Assembly (NCBI GenBank): GCA_009602735.1
Contig: WELA01012428.1
Span: 42,885-106,884, forward strand
Origin: Mesotaenium endlicherianum
Taxonomy: Eukaryota; Streptophyta; Zygnematophyceae; Zygnematales; Mesotaeniaceae
Reading direction: 5' to 3'
DNA length: 64,000 bases
Of the stretch, positions 10,601 to 21,943 are shown one piece after another. The translations under genes and the position numbers were made by a program. Each line of letters opens with the position of its first letter. Position 1 is the first letter of the stretch. The notes beneath the pieces were generated by a model. The model was not told the origin of the DNA. It ran no database searches and saw only the letters and a list, made by a program, of their open reading frames with translations.

Positions 10601-11444
10601 GGTGTTCCGGAGGGTGTACCTTTTTCTCAACCACTTCTTCAGGTTGAGGAGGTACCTCTCTTAGCAGCAGACAGAACATTCTGTCTTCCTTCTGGTTCCA
10701 GCTTTTGACGAACTCCATTGCATTCAGCAACTTGCATCCTTCTGGAAGCCTCTTCTTTTCCTTCATTTGCCATCCACACAGGACAAGAGGAAGAGCACTG
10801 GTCGGTGCCAAGCGAGTCTGCCCATCACTGGCTCCTCTCACTTCAACTGTACCTCTGCTCCAACACACTTCAGCTTGATGTCTCTTATGCCAGCACCTGC
10901 CTAACACGAGATCATAAAAGCCAGTGTTGAGTACCTCAAATGTAAGCGTTTCAGTTAGAATTGCAATGCCAGAACCTAACTGGACCTCAATAGGCTTGGT
11001 TATAACTCCTCCCGGGATACTTGAGGCATCTCCAAGGAATATTTTTCTATTCACTTGGGTGACAGTAGGCAGCCTTAGCCGCTTAACTAAGTCCTTGTGA
11101 ATAAAAGTATGTGACGCCCCTCCGTCAACAAATGCCCTCACCTTCCTACCTGCAATCATGCAATGCAGTAGGATAGGGGGGACTGTCTTTTCCTGACTTT
11201 CGCATTGTTCTCCTGACGTAGCAAAGAAATGTTGGACATCAGGTGGAACAAGAGCATCCAGAGTGTGCACTCTCTGGACGTCTATATTACTGATGGTCTC
11301 CTTTATCTGTTTGTCAGGCATGCATAGTGAATCCAGTTCAGCAGGACCCATAATACCTGCTACGAGGGCAGCTAGTGACGACTCACTATCTCTAGCATCC
11401 TCACAGTCAGTAGACTGGATTACTGACTGTTGCTGTCTTTTAAA
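7635..11444 (-). pseudogene. Family B pol, copy 2: protease, RT, RNase H, integrase, chromodomain
   Basis: Pol is entered by a -1 shift from gag. The aspartic protease motif is [11 protein letters not shown] (Asp codon about 11126); the DGG variant occurs in plant Ty3 elements. Reverse transcriptase has the catalytic FLDD at about 10022-10033, and RNase H begins near [10 protein letters not shown] (about 9570-9605). Integrase shows an HHCC zinc region (about 8820-8930), Asp in VVVDKLTKM (about 8655-8680), Asp in SDRDSKF and Glu in TDGQTERTN. A chromodomain (YLIRWKGYDASGDTWEF, about 7690-7830) closes the protein, stop at 7635-7637. One TAG (9510-9512) stands where copy 3 has CAG and separates RT from the rest; otherwise the frame is open throughout. 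Confidence 0.93.
11403..11444 (-). promoter_or_regulatory. -1 ribosomal frameshift signal between gag and pol, copy 2
   Basis: The heptamer TTTAAAA (11444-11438) lies in the gag frame as T TTA AAA. A 7-nt spacer follows (GACAGCA), then a perfect 10-bp stem ACAGTCAGTA/TACTGACTGT with an 8-nt loop (arms 11430-11421 and 11412-11403). The gag stop TAA falls at the base of the loop. A -1 slip continues directly into the pol frame. The heptamer and one stem mismatch are seen in copy 3. Confidence 0.75.
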
Positions 11445-12898
11445 GGCTGGTCTTTTCTCTCGACCTTAGGCAGGTGCTTGACCGGACACTGTTCTCTGTA
11501 GTGGCCTTTCTGCTGACAATGGTAGCAAGTAGATTTTGCTGAGGCTGGTCTCGGCTTAGTCCTACCACCACCCCTTCCATAGCCACCTCGAGAGGGACCA
11601 CCTCTACCTCTAGACTCAATAGCATTGTATTCATACTCATATTCATTACCCTGATTATCCTCAGCCTGGTCTCCTTCAACTGCATTATAGGAACCGTGGG
11701 GCTTTTTGACAATCTTAGACACCAAAGCGTTACTTTGGCGCTTGTGATTGAACTGCTGCTGATCCCAGGCGTCAGCATCCTGGATCAAGTCAGCCAGTTT
11801 CTCATACTTTTTCTCAGCAAAATGACCAGAGACCTCGGATTTCAAGCCATACCTGAAGTATGCTATCCTATACCGTTCTGGCAAATCTGGCTGCTTCATC
11901 ATGTTCTCTTGGAACTTTTGAGCAAACTCAGCAACTGAAGTGGTCTGCTTCAGTGTCAGGGAGATCATCGCATAGATAGCTTTCTCCTGCTGGTTGATGA
12001 CATCAAACTTCTCATGCAACTTCTCGACAAACTCTACCCACGTAGGGTCACCGAGTTGCCGAGCCTTACGCTCTTCCTTCCAGTAAAGCCACCAGTCTGC
12101 GGCACTGCCTTTCAGTAGCGCACCGGTGTGCCTGACCTTCTCGTAATCTTGCAGTTCTGGGTAGTTCTCCAGCCACTGCTCAACATCCGCGAGAAACTTG
12201 ATCAGGTAATATTTTCTGTTTCCCTCAGGATCATAGTCCTGGGGAGGTTTCGGCTTGGGCTTACTAGGCCCTCGGCCACCACCACTAGTGGTGTGAGACC
12301 CCAGTTGGTCTCTGTCCCGGAGTAGGGACATTATGATTCATTTGTCCTCCTGCTGGGACTGATACAAGGTCGCCATTTGCGACTGCATCTGAACGAACAA
12401 TGCTCCCAAGTCTACACTCTGGGGTGGTAGATTAGCAAATGCAGCAGCAGCATTGGCATCTACTCGCTGAGTAGTGTCCTCAACAATCCCTCTCGCTCCT
12501 GCAGCAGCAATTCCTGCCGCATTCAGCCGGTCACGTATTTGACCTAGGGGTACATTGAGTTGTACAGTAGGAGGTGGGTTCAGAACATTGGCCCTTGATG
12601 CCATAAGTTCTTCAACAGTGCGCTCGTCAGCTGGCTGTCCTTCCCTCCTTTGTATATCTTCAGCGGCCTTTGCTACTTGTTGAGCTTCTAGTCTGGCTAT
12701 CTCCTATTCAGCTTGCTGAGCTGCGACTGAGGCAATAGCAGCTGCCTCATCTGCAGCCTCCCTAGCTGCAGTATCCGCTACTGCTTCCGAATAGGTACGG
12801 TTTCCCGCTACATGGCTTTCCGCCTGGTTTTCGACATTCTCGTTATCCTGGTTCTCCATGTCTCGGGAGTTGCTAGTTTGAGACCTTGTCCTTACCAT
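11420..12898 (-). pseudogene. Family B gag, copy 2 (two nonsense codons)
   Basis: The capsid/nucleocapsid polyprotein starts at MVRTRSQTS. An Ala/Glu-rich N-terminal part is followed by the retrotransposon gag core (about 12300-11800, with AADWWLYWKEERKA), an Arg/Gly-rich linker and one CCHC zinc knuckle CYHCQQKGHYREQC (about 11535-11490). TAG at 12704-12706 and TGA at 12338-12340 interrupt the frame; copy 3 has sense codons at both places. The frame ends at TAA 11420-11422, eight codons after the slippery site. Confidence 0.9.
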
Positions 12899-12920
12899 AC
12901 AAAGAAGACTGTGATAACTG

Positions 12921-12932
12921 CTCCGATACCAC
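12921..12932 (-). promoter_or_regulatory. Primer binding site, copy 2
   Basis: TGGTATCGGAGC begins two bases after the 5' LTR. It matches the common plant initiator-tRNA-Met primer site TGGTATCAGAGC except for one base. Copy 3 has TGGTATCGGTGC at 14716-14727. Confidence 0.85.
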
Positions 12933-12933
12933 T

Positions 12934-13652
12934 GAAATGAATCGACTTACCAAATAGGCGATTAACAATTAATAAAGATCTTTATATCAGCAAGTAATCT
13001 TTATGGTATTTCCGTTAACTAGTTAAACGGCAAAGGACAATACACTAGCAGGGAATAATACTCGTAAGTCAAATGCGAGTAAACTAGCATCAATAATGCA
13101 AATCAGTAAACTCATACATAAGCAAGGTTAGAAGACAGTGCGTATCAATGGCTTCTCGCCTTGGATTCAGATCTCTCTCAGTAAGCTGTACAAGAGAGTT
13201 GGCCTCGTTTCCGAATGCCGAACTCGAGAGCAATGCCTAGCATATGTACATGGAATGAGTTTACTGTTCAACGGTCAGTGCGATGGCACCGCCTACCCGG
13301 GAGTTAACCACGTTGGTAGGACCTCGGTTAACCAAATCCACCGCCATCTCCCATCATCCCGAATAGCCATCCATCATAGGGATGTCATCTGGCTATTCAT
13401 CTAGCATATCGCACTTAGATGCATGTCAAGGCAGTTCGCTGCTACCGAGTACGGAAGTCAGCTTGCTGTCAAAGAATGTGTCAGCAAGCTGACTTATATG
13501 GACTTTCAGCCTGCTGCTTTTTACTGAGTCATTAAACTGATAATTATGTAAAGTCCAGGAGACTGACTACTAACTAAAGTTCAGCAGGCTGAACTTGATT
13601 AACTATTATATTTAAATGAATATTATAACCACTAATATACTGATTCATTACA
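12934..13652 (-). repeat. 5' LTR of copy 2 (719 bp)
   Basis: In element orientation TGTAATGAATCAG...GATTCATTTCA. By analogy with the copy 3 LTR, a TATA-like TATATAT lies about 70 bp before the 3' end of the LTR. The antisense strand carries an 88-codon ORF (13138-13404) that also appears in the other LTRs; I treat it as fortuitous. Confidence 0.93.
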
Positions 13653-13994
13653 ACTAGCTATGTTGTTCTTTTGATGTATACTGAATTAACCAGAAAACAC
13701 TATAAAGATTACTTGCAAATGTAAGAATCTTTTATTCATTAATAATTTGTTAAGTCAAATTATCTCAATGACCAAACGCAATTCAGACAAACAAAAGATG
13801 CAATTTTGAATTGAAACCTTAATTGTATCCCTTTTTTTGTATGCGTAACACATGAAGACGCAATGACTCGCGCCAAAAGGTCATGAGTTCCAAGCTCCTT
13901 GCATTGTTTCCTTCTCTTTGCTCCCTATCGCTGCCACTGACCTACTAATAACATGAAATTATCGTTTCTTTCTAAGCAAGCTCATGAGAGAGAG
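13653..13994. other. 342-bp spacer between head-to-head family B copies
   Basis: Single-copy-looking DNA. Its last part (about 13756-13990) is repeated at 24481-24715 beyond copy 3. It ends in a short GA run into which copy 3 inserted. No gene. Confidence 0.8.
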
Positions 13995-14714
13995 TGTAAT
14001 GAATCAGTATATAAGTAGATATAATATTCATTTACATATAATAGTTATTTAGGTTCAGCCTAATGAACTTTAGTTGATAATCAGTCTGCTGGACTTTATA
14101 TTTATAATCAGTTTAATGACTCAGCCGGAAGCAACAGGCTGAAGTCCACTTAAGTTAGCTTGTTGACACATTCTTTGACAGCCAGCGGACTTCCGTACTC
14201 GGTAGCAGCGAATTGCCTTGATATGCATCTAAGTGTGATATGCTAGATGAATGGCCAGATGACATCCCTATGATGGATGGCTATTCGGGATGAGGGGAGA
14301 TGGCGGTGGATTTGGTTAACCGAGGTCCTACCAACGTGGTTAACTCTCGGGTAGGCGGTGCCATCGCACTGGCCGTTGAACAGTAAACTCATTTCATGTA
14401 CATATACTAGGCATTGCTCTCGAGTTCGGCATTTGAAAACGAGGCCAACTCTCTGGTAGAGCTTACTGAGAGAAACCGGAATCCAAGGCAGGAAGCCGTT
14501 GACACGCACTGTCTTCCAACCTTGCTTATGTATGAGTTTACTGATTACATCATTGATGCTAGTTTACTCGCATTTGACTTACGAGTATTATTCACTGCTA
14601 GTGTGTTGTCCTTTGCTGTTAAATCAATTAACGAAAAAGACCATATATATCACTTGCTGACATAAAGATATTTATTAATTGATTATCGCCTATTTGGTAA
14701 GATAATTCATTTCA
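13995..14714 (+). repeat. 5' LTR of copy 3 (720 bp)
   Basis: TGTAATGAATCAG...ATAATTCATTTCA. The TATA-like CATATATATC is near 14642-14651. The primer site TGGTATCGGTGC follows at 14716-14727. Confidence 0.92.
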
Positions 14715-14748
14715 GTGGTATCGGTGCTGTTATCACAGTCTTCTTTGT

Positions 14749-17075
14749 ATGGTAAGGACAAGGTCTCAAACTAGCAACTCCCGAGACATGGAGAACCAGG
14801 ATAACGAGAATGTCGAAAACCAGGCGGAAGCCATGTAGCGGGAACCCGTACCTATTTTGAAGCAGTGGCATATACTGCAGCTAGAGAGGCTGCAGATGAG
14901 GCAGCTGCTATTGCCGCAGTCGCAGCACAGCAAGCTGAGGAGGAGAGAGCCAGATTAGAAGCTGAACAATAAGCAAAAGCTGCTGAAGATACAGAAAGGA
15001 GGGAAGGACAGCACGCTAACGAGCGCACCGTTGAAGAACTTATGGCATCCAGGGCCAATGTTCTGAACCCACCTCCTGCTGTACAACTCAATGTATCCCT
15101 AGGTCAAATACGTGACCGGCTGAATGCGGCAGAAATTGCTGCTGCAGGAGCGAGAGGGACTGTTGAGGACACTACTCAGCGAGTAGATGCCAATGCTACC
15201 GCTGCATTTGCTAGCCTACCACCCAAGAGTGTAGACTTGGGACTATTGTTCGTTCAAATGCAGTGGCAAATGGCGACCATGTATCAGTCCCAACAGGAGG
15301 ACAAAAGAATCATAATGTCTCTACTGCGGGACAGAGACCAACTGGGGTCTCAAACCACTGGTGGTGGTGGCAGAGGGCCTAGTAAGCCCAAGCCGAAACC
15401 TCCCCAGGACTATGATCCTGAGGGAAACGGAAAATATTACCTGATCAAGTTTCTCGCGGATGTTGAGCAGTGGCTGGAGAACTATCGCCTATTTGGTAAG
15501 ATAATTCATTTCAGTGGTATCGGTGCTGTTATCACAGTCTTCTTTGTATGGTAAGGACAAGGTCTCAAACTAGCAACTCCCGAGACATGGAGAACCAGGA
15601 TAACGAGAATGTCGAAAACCNNNNNNNNNNNNNNNNNNNNNNNNNNNNNNNNNNNNNNNNNNNNNNNNNNNNNNNNNNNNNNNNNNNNNNNNNNNNNNNN
15701 NNNNNNNNNNNNNNNNNNNNNNNNNNNNNNNNNNNNNNNNNNNNNNNNNNNNNNNNNNNNNNNNNNNNNNNNNNNNNNNNNNNNNNNNNNNNNNNNNNNN
15801 NNNNNNNNNNNNNNNNNNNNNNNNNNNNNNNNNNNNNNNNNNNNNNNNNNNNNNAAAGGAGGGAAGGACAGCCAGCTGACGAGCGCACTGTTGAAGAACT
15901 TATGGCATCAAGGGCCAATGTTCAAAACCCACCTCCTGCTGTACAACTCAATGTACCTCTAGGTTAAATACGTGACCGGCTGAATGCGGCAGGAATTGCT
16001 GCTGCAGGAGCAAGAGGGATTGTTGAGGACACTACTCAGCGAGTAGATGCCAATGCTGCTGCTGCATTTGCTAAGCTACCACCCCAAAATGTAGACTTGG
16101 GAGCATTGTTCGTTCAGATGCAGTCGCAAATGGCGACCATGTATCAGTCCCAACAGGAGGACAAAAGAATCATAATGTCTCTACTGCGGGACAGAGACCA
16201 ACTGGGGTCTCAAACCACTGGTGGTGGTGGCAGAGGGCCTAGTAAGCCCAAGCCGAAACCTCCCCAGGACTATGATCCTGAGGGAAACGGAAAATATTAC
16301 CTGATCAAGTTTCTCGCGGATGTTGAGCAGTGGCTGGAGAACTACCTAGAACTGCAAGATTACGAGAAGGTCAGGCACACCGGTGCGCTACTAAAAGGCA
16401 GTGCCGCAGACTGGTGGCTATACTGGAAAGGAAAGCGTAAGGCTCAGCAACTCGGGGACCCTACGTCGGTAGAGTTTGTCAAGAAGTTGCATGAGAAGTT
16501 TGATGTCATTAACCAGCAGGAGAAAGCTATCTATGCGATGATCTCCCTGACACTGAAGCAGACCACTTCAATTGCTGAGTTTGCTCAAAAGTTCCAGGAG
16601 AACATGATGAAGCAGCCAGACTTGCCAGAACGGTATAGGATAGCATACTTCAGGTTTGGCTTGAAATCCGAAATCTCTGGTCATTTCGCTGAGAAGAAGT
16701 ATGAGAAACTGGCTGACTTGATCCAGGATGCTGATGCCTGGGATCAGCAGCAAGCGCCAGAGTAATGCTTTGGTGTCTAAGCTTGTCAAAAAGCCCCACG
16801 GTTCCTACAACGCAATTGAAGGAGACCAGGCTGAGGATGATCAGGATGATGAATATGATTATGAGTATAATGCTATACAGTCCAGAGGTAGAGGTGGTTT
16901 CTCTCGAGGCGGCTATGGAAGAGGTGGTGGTAGGACTAAGCCGGGACCAGCCTCATCAAAATCCATTTGCTACCATTGCCAGCAGTTGGGCCACTACAGA
17001 GAACAGTGTCCAGTCAAGCACCTTCCGAAAGTCGGGAGAAAAGACCAGCCTTTAAAAGACAGCAACAGTCAATAA
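14749..17075 (+). pseudogene. Family B gag, copy 3 (frameshifts, nonsense, duplication)
   Basis: The same gag as copy 2, starting ATGGTAAGG at 14749. Damage seen by comparison: a 1-base deletion near 14828; a return at about 15487 to LTR-end/primer-site/gag-start sequence (tandem duplication); 234 N at 15621-15854; nonsense TAA 15965-15967; and an 11-bp deletion near 16750 that shifts the frame. The zinc knuckle CYHCQQLGHYREQC (about 16970-17010) and the frameshift heptamer TTTAAAA (17051-17057) survive. Confidence 0.9.
15487..15854 (+). repeat. Tandemly duplicated LTR end, primer site and gag start, with assembly gap
   Basis: From 15487 the sequence repeats 14687 onwards (end of LTR, primer site, gag ATG at about 15548), then becomes N from 15621 to 15854. 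The first unit has 173 bp between the same two anchors where the gap has 234, so the gap length is not exact. Confidence 0.85.
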
Positions 17076-20000
17076 TCCAGTCTACTGACTGTGAGGATGC
17101 TAGAGATAGTGAGTCGTCACTAGCTGCCCTCGTAGCAGGTATTATCGGTCCTGCTGAACTGGATTCACTATGCATGCCTGACAACCAGATAAAGGAGTCC
17201 ATCAGCAATATAGACATCCAGAGAGTGCACACTCTGGATGCTCTTGTTCCACCTGATGTCCAACATTTCTTTGCTACGTCAGGAGAACAATGCGAAAGTC
17301 AGGAAAAGACAGTCCCCCCTATCCTACTGCATTGCATGATTGCAGGTAGGAAGGTGAGGGCATTTGTTGACGGAGGGGCGTCACATACTTTTATTCACAA
17401 GGACTTAGTTAAGCGGCTAAGGCTGCCTACTGTCACCCAAGGGAATAGAAAAATATTCCTTGGAGATGCCTCAAGTATCCCGGGAGGAGTTACAACCAAG
17501 CCTATTGAGGTCCAGTTAGGTTATGGCATTGCAGTTCTAATTGAAACGCTTACATTTGAGGTACTCAACACTGGCTTTTATGATCTTGTGCTAGGCAGGT
17601 CCTGGCTTAAGAGACATCAAGCTGTGTTGGAGCAGAGATACAGTTGAAGTGAGAGGAGCCAGTGATGGGCATACTCACTTGGCACCCACCAGTGCTCTTC
17701 CTCTTGTCCTGTGTGGATGGCAACTGAAGGAAAAGAAGAGGCTTCCAGAAGGATGCAAGTTGCTGAATGCAATGGAGTTCGTCAAAAGTTGGAACCAGAA
17801 GGAAAACATAATGTTTTGTCTACTGCTAAGAGAGGTACCTCCTCAACCTGAAGAAGTGGTGGAGAAAAAGGTAAGCCCTCCGGAGCACCCTACTGTTGCA
17901 AATATCGTTGCTCAGTACACGGATGTATTTAATATGCCTCCAGGACTACCCTCTAAGAGGGAAGTAGATCATCGGATTGATTTATTACCGGGTAGTCAGC
18001 CACCTTGGCAACGCACTTATGGCTTGTCTTATGTGGAGAGCGAGGAGTTGAAAACACAGATTGCAGAGCTTGAGAAAAATGGTTATATTTCTCCCAGTAA
18101 ATCACCTTACGGCGCACCCATCCTATTTGTTAAGAAAAAGGATGGCAGTATGCGGATGTGTGTGGATTACAGAGCTCTGAACATAATTACGGTAAAGAAC
18201 AAGTATGCTTTACCTAGAATCGAGGACTTGCTTGATACCCTGTCTAGTGCTAAGGTGTTCAGTAAGGTTGATCTTAAGAGTGGTTATCATCAAATCAGAA
18301 TTGCTGAGGGGGATGAACACAAGACTGCTTTCTGCACACGTTATGGACACTATGAGTTCAACGTGATGCCATTTGGACTGACTAATGCTCCTGCGACCTT
18401 CATGGGTGCTATGAATGACATTTTCAGACCTTATTTGTGCAAGTTTTCCTGGATGATATTTTAATTTTCTCTAAAGATGAAGCCCAGCACAATGAACACT
18501 TACAAACAGTCATGGACACGCTGAGAAGAAATTACTTATATGCTAAAATGAGCAGATGTGATTTCTTTAAAGAAAGTATTGATTTCTTAGGCCATGTTGT
18601 CAGTAAAGAAGGCATCAGTTTGGATCCTAAGAAAGTCCAGACCATAAGGGACTGGCCAGTACCCCAGTCTGTCTCCGAAGTTAGATCCTTCCTCGGGTTG
18701 GCTAACTACTATAGGAGATTTATTGAGAATTATTCCACAAAGGCCAGTAAACTGACTGACCTCACAAAGAAAGACATAGGGTATGTATGGAGGGAAGAGC
18801 AGCAGGCTGCCTTCTAGACCCTTAAATACGCCCTTTGTTCAGCCCCGGTGCTAGCCGTGTATGACCCCAGCAAACCGGTGAAGGTGGTCACTGATGCCTC
18901 AGACTTTGCCATGGGTGCTATTTTGTTGCCGCCTGCTGACAAAACCACAATGGATGGTAAGGTACGGCAGGAGTGGCATCCTGTATTGTATGAGTCTATG
19001 AAATTTAATTTGAGCGGAGATTAATTACTTTGTGCATGATAAAGAGCTGCTAGCTATCATTCATGTACTCAAACAGTGGAGAGCATACTTACATGGTAAA
19101 GCTTTGAAGGTGATTACAGATCATCTCGCTCTGACTCACTTTCAGAAGAAGTCCAAGCTGTCGAGGAGGGAGAACCGCTGGAGCTAGATGCTGGAGCAAT
19201 TTCAAGTCTAGATGGACTACAAACCAGGGAAGTTGAATCCTGTTGATGCACTCTCTAGAAGACCTGACTTGCAAGAAAGGAACTTTAGTCAGCATGCTGT
19301 AGATAAAGTCCTGTGTGCACTCACTTCACTAAAGGTGAAAAAGTCCTTCCTTGAACAACTTAGGAAAGCCTACCTTTCTGACCCAACATTTGAGCCCAGC
19401 CCCACTACTGGTATGTTTCGTGCTACTGCTCTCGGGTATAAGCTGAAGGGAGGGGTCTGGGTGACTGAAACCACTTCAGGCAGTCTGAAGCTGGTCATTC
19501 CTAGTAACGTGGAAATAAGGTCCCTTTTATTGAGTCAAGCACATGACAGTTTACTGGGTGGGCATTTGGGGCAGGCCAAAACTGTTGGCAAACTGGCATA
19601 ACATTATCATTGAGAGGGTTTACCTCGGGAGGTCTTGAAATACGTTAAGTCCTGTGACAAGTGTCAAAAGAATAAGTCTAGGCACACACCACCGGGGGGC
19701 CTCTTACAACCGCTGCCCATCCCAGCTGGCCGCTGGGAAACAATATCCATGGACTGGATGGTCACACTGCCACGAACTGCCAATGGGCATGATTCGATAC
19801 TGGATAAACTGACAAAAATGGTCATTTTTATCCCCACAATTGTCAAGGTAACTGCACTCAAAACAGCGAGACAGTTCTACAACCATGTAGTATGCCAACA
19901 TGGGCTACCCTCTAATATAATCTCAGACAGAGACTCGAAATTTACCTCTAAGTTCTGGACAGCTTTAATGGGGTTAATGGGAGTCAAGCAGCTGCTCAGC

Positions 20001-21585
20001 ATAGCAAATTACCCTCAAACTGATGAGCAGACTGAAAAAGCTATTGGAGTTCTGCAAGAGCTACTGAGAGCCTATGTTAACCAAAAACAAGATAATTGGG
20101 ATGACCTTTACCTCAAATGCAGTTTGCGGTCAACAGTGCGGTGCACGCGTCAACGGGCAAGACTCCTTTTGAACTAAGCCTGGGTAGAGTCCCCAATTCT
20201 CCTTTAGATGTCCTAGGGGAGTCTTTAACTCACCCTGAAGGGATTGACAATCCAATCTCCCTCCAGTTAACTCAGGAGTTTAATGACACCCTGTCAGAAG
20301 TCCAGCAGAACCTGCACAAAGCCCAAGAAAACCAACAAAAGTACGTTAATCAGCACCGTCGAGAACTGACCTTTTTTAAGGGCGATTTGGTCAAATTGCA
20401 TTCTCAGCACCTGTACCTCCCTGGTGTGGTCAAGAAAAAGCGTGGACCTGTCTGGGTCGGCCCCTATTCGGTGGTGCGCCATGTCGGTCAAAAAGCTTAC
20501 AAACTGAACATGTAAGCCGAATATAAGGGTCATCCGGTCTTTAATGTCTCCTTCCTGGAACCTTACATCAAACGTGATACACTGTTCATAGGTCGGTTAT
20601 GAAAGGGGCAAAGTGCCCTAGTAAAAGCGTAGTGACTCACGAGGAAAGGAACTAGTTGCCATCATACTAGAGAGTGCAGCGGCATATCACTAACAAAGCT
20701 TAGGAAAATTACTCAACATTTTGAGTAGCAGGAAACTGCTCACAAATGATGTAGGATGAAAGGCCTTGTCATTACAAACTCGTAGAAATTTAGAGAAGTG
20801 AAAACTGATAAGAAACAATGAAGTTAGGCCTATTTATAATTTTCTGCCTAAGTGCTCCTCCTTAGGAGGAAGCTACGGATTTTCCTAAGTGTTTGTCAAA
20901 TCGTCCCTTCCAGAATATTCGTGAGTAAGCCAGATCAGTCTAATCTAACGTGTCGGGCCGAATTGACGTCCACATATATGCATCGACATTACTAGAATAT
21001 TCTATCTTAGACGCGCTAGGCTAAACCGAAACTTCTAGGTAAATCGACCTAGTCGGCACTCCGCGTCACCCAAACTTACGTGAAGGTTCGAGTTCATTCT
21101 AACGGGCCAGATCGCTCGACGCTGTCGGTCAATCCGACGGTCGCGCTCACCGCGAATTAAGGACAGTCGTCAACCGACCTCAAAATCTATTAAACTTCGG
21201 AAATCCATAACTCTCTCAATACTTGACCAAATTCGATGAACTTTATATCAAAATGACCACAAAAATGCACTCTACACTACTATACAATTAAAGCATACTT
21301 TCATGAAACTCAAAAATGCACTTTATAAACTTATGACCTTACAGGTTACCTGTCCAACCGGGACCGGTCCCCGCTGTCCGGGACAGCGACCCTGAGGAAT
21401 ATGAGGTTGAGGAGATTTTAGACGCGCGCTCGGTTCGTCAATCGTCTAAATATGTCATGAAGTACCTCATTGGATGGAAGGGTTACGATGCCTCTGGGGA
21501 CACTTGGGAACTTAAAGACCATTTGACTAATGCCAAAGGGGCGTTGAAATGGTTCCACCTTTGGGCGGCTGGAGCACCTCCCTAA
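17051..21585 (+). pseudogene. Family B pol, copy 3 (many stops and frameshifts)
   Basis: Protease ([10 protein letters not shown], about 17368-17397), RT (FLDD about 18443-18454), RNase H, integrase and chromodomain (about 21394-21560) are all recognisable and end at TAA 21583-21585. Lesions against copy 2 include a 4-bp deletion near 17627, a deletion of about 10 bp near 18437, TAG 18815-18817, an insertion near 19008, TAG 19185-19187, TAG 19209-19211, TAA 19599-19601, TGA 19611-19613, a 9-bp deletion near 19803, a 1-bp deletion near 20110, TAA 20513-20515 and a nested LTR at 20600. It cannot encode a working polyprotein. Confidence 0.93.
20600..21343 (+). mobile_element. Solo LTR of a third family (C) inside copy 3 integrase
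   Basis: A 744-bp block TGAAAGGGGCAAAG...ATGACCTTACA interrupts the pol reading between the integrase and the chromodomain. It is flanked by GGTTA on both sides (20595-20599 and 21344-21348), and removing the block plus one GGTTA restores continuity with copy 2. It has no ORF; TATTTATAA near 20829 may be a TATA box. TG...CA ends and a 5-bp duplication identify it as a solo LTR; strand is arbitrary. Confidence 0.88.
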
Positions 21586-21911
21586 CAGTCATTTCAAGTG
21601 ACACGGGAAGGTGACAGGATGTCCTGTCTCCATTTAAGTTGGAGGGGAAAATATGACAGTTAGTATGCGAGAGCGAGAAAGGGACAGTTATGTGAATCCT
21701 AAGTGTCAGCATAGTGACAGAGGGGATAACCTGGCCCACATAAAGCACCTTTAGCTGAAGGAAAAAAGAAAACACATTCATACGTTTATGTCTAGCACAT
21801 CGCAACTACGTCAACTCCTAGCAATCACCCTGTAAGGTAAACAGGAACGAATATACCATACTAATACGAACTTACTCCCTTCCTGCAACTTCTAGGATAA
21901 TGGTCGATATC

Positions 21912-21942
21912 CTACTAACTTGTGCCCTGGCTACATGTGCAG
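21912..21942 (+). promoter_or_regulatory. Predicted branch point and 3' splice site for ORF3, copy 3
   Basis: CTACTAAC (21912-21919), then ATGTGCAG (AG at 21941-21942), then A and the ORF3 ATG at 21944. Same spacing as in copy 2. Confidence 0.55.
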
Positions 21943-21943
21943 A

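Larger units (their letters stand above)
4857..13652 (-). mobile_element. Full-length family B chromovirus, copy 2 (8,796 bp)
   Basis: The element has two near-identical LTRs (4857-5577 and 12934-13652), a tRNA-Met-type primer site, gag, pol, an extra 3' ORF and a polypurine tract, all reading on the minus strand. The 5-mer ACTAG flanks it perfectly (4852-4856 and 13653-13657). Four in-frame nonsense codons are present (two in gag, one in pol, one near the end of the 3' ORF), each at a position that is open in copy 3. No frameshifts or large deletions are seen, so this copy is only lightly decayed. Confidence 0.95.

Noticed and set aside
11120-11135. Dead protease because the motif is DGG rather than DSG/DTG
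   Set aside because: DGG is a known variant in plant Ty3/gypsy proteases, and both copies share it.
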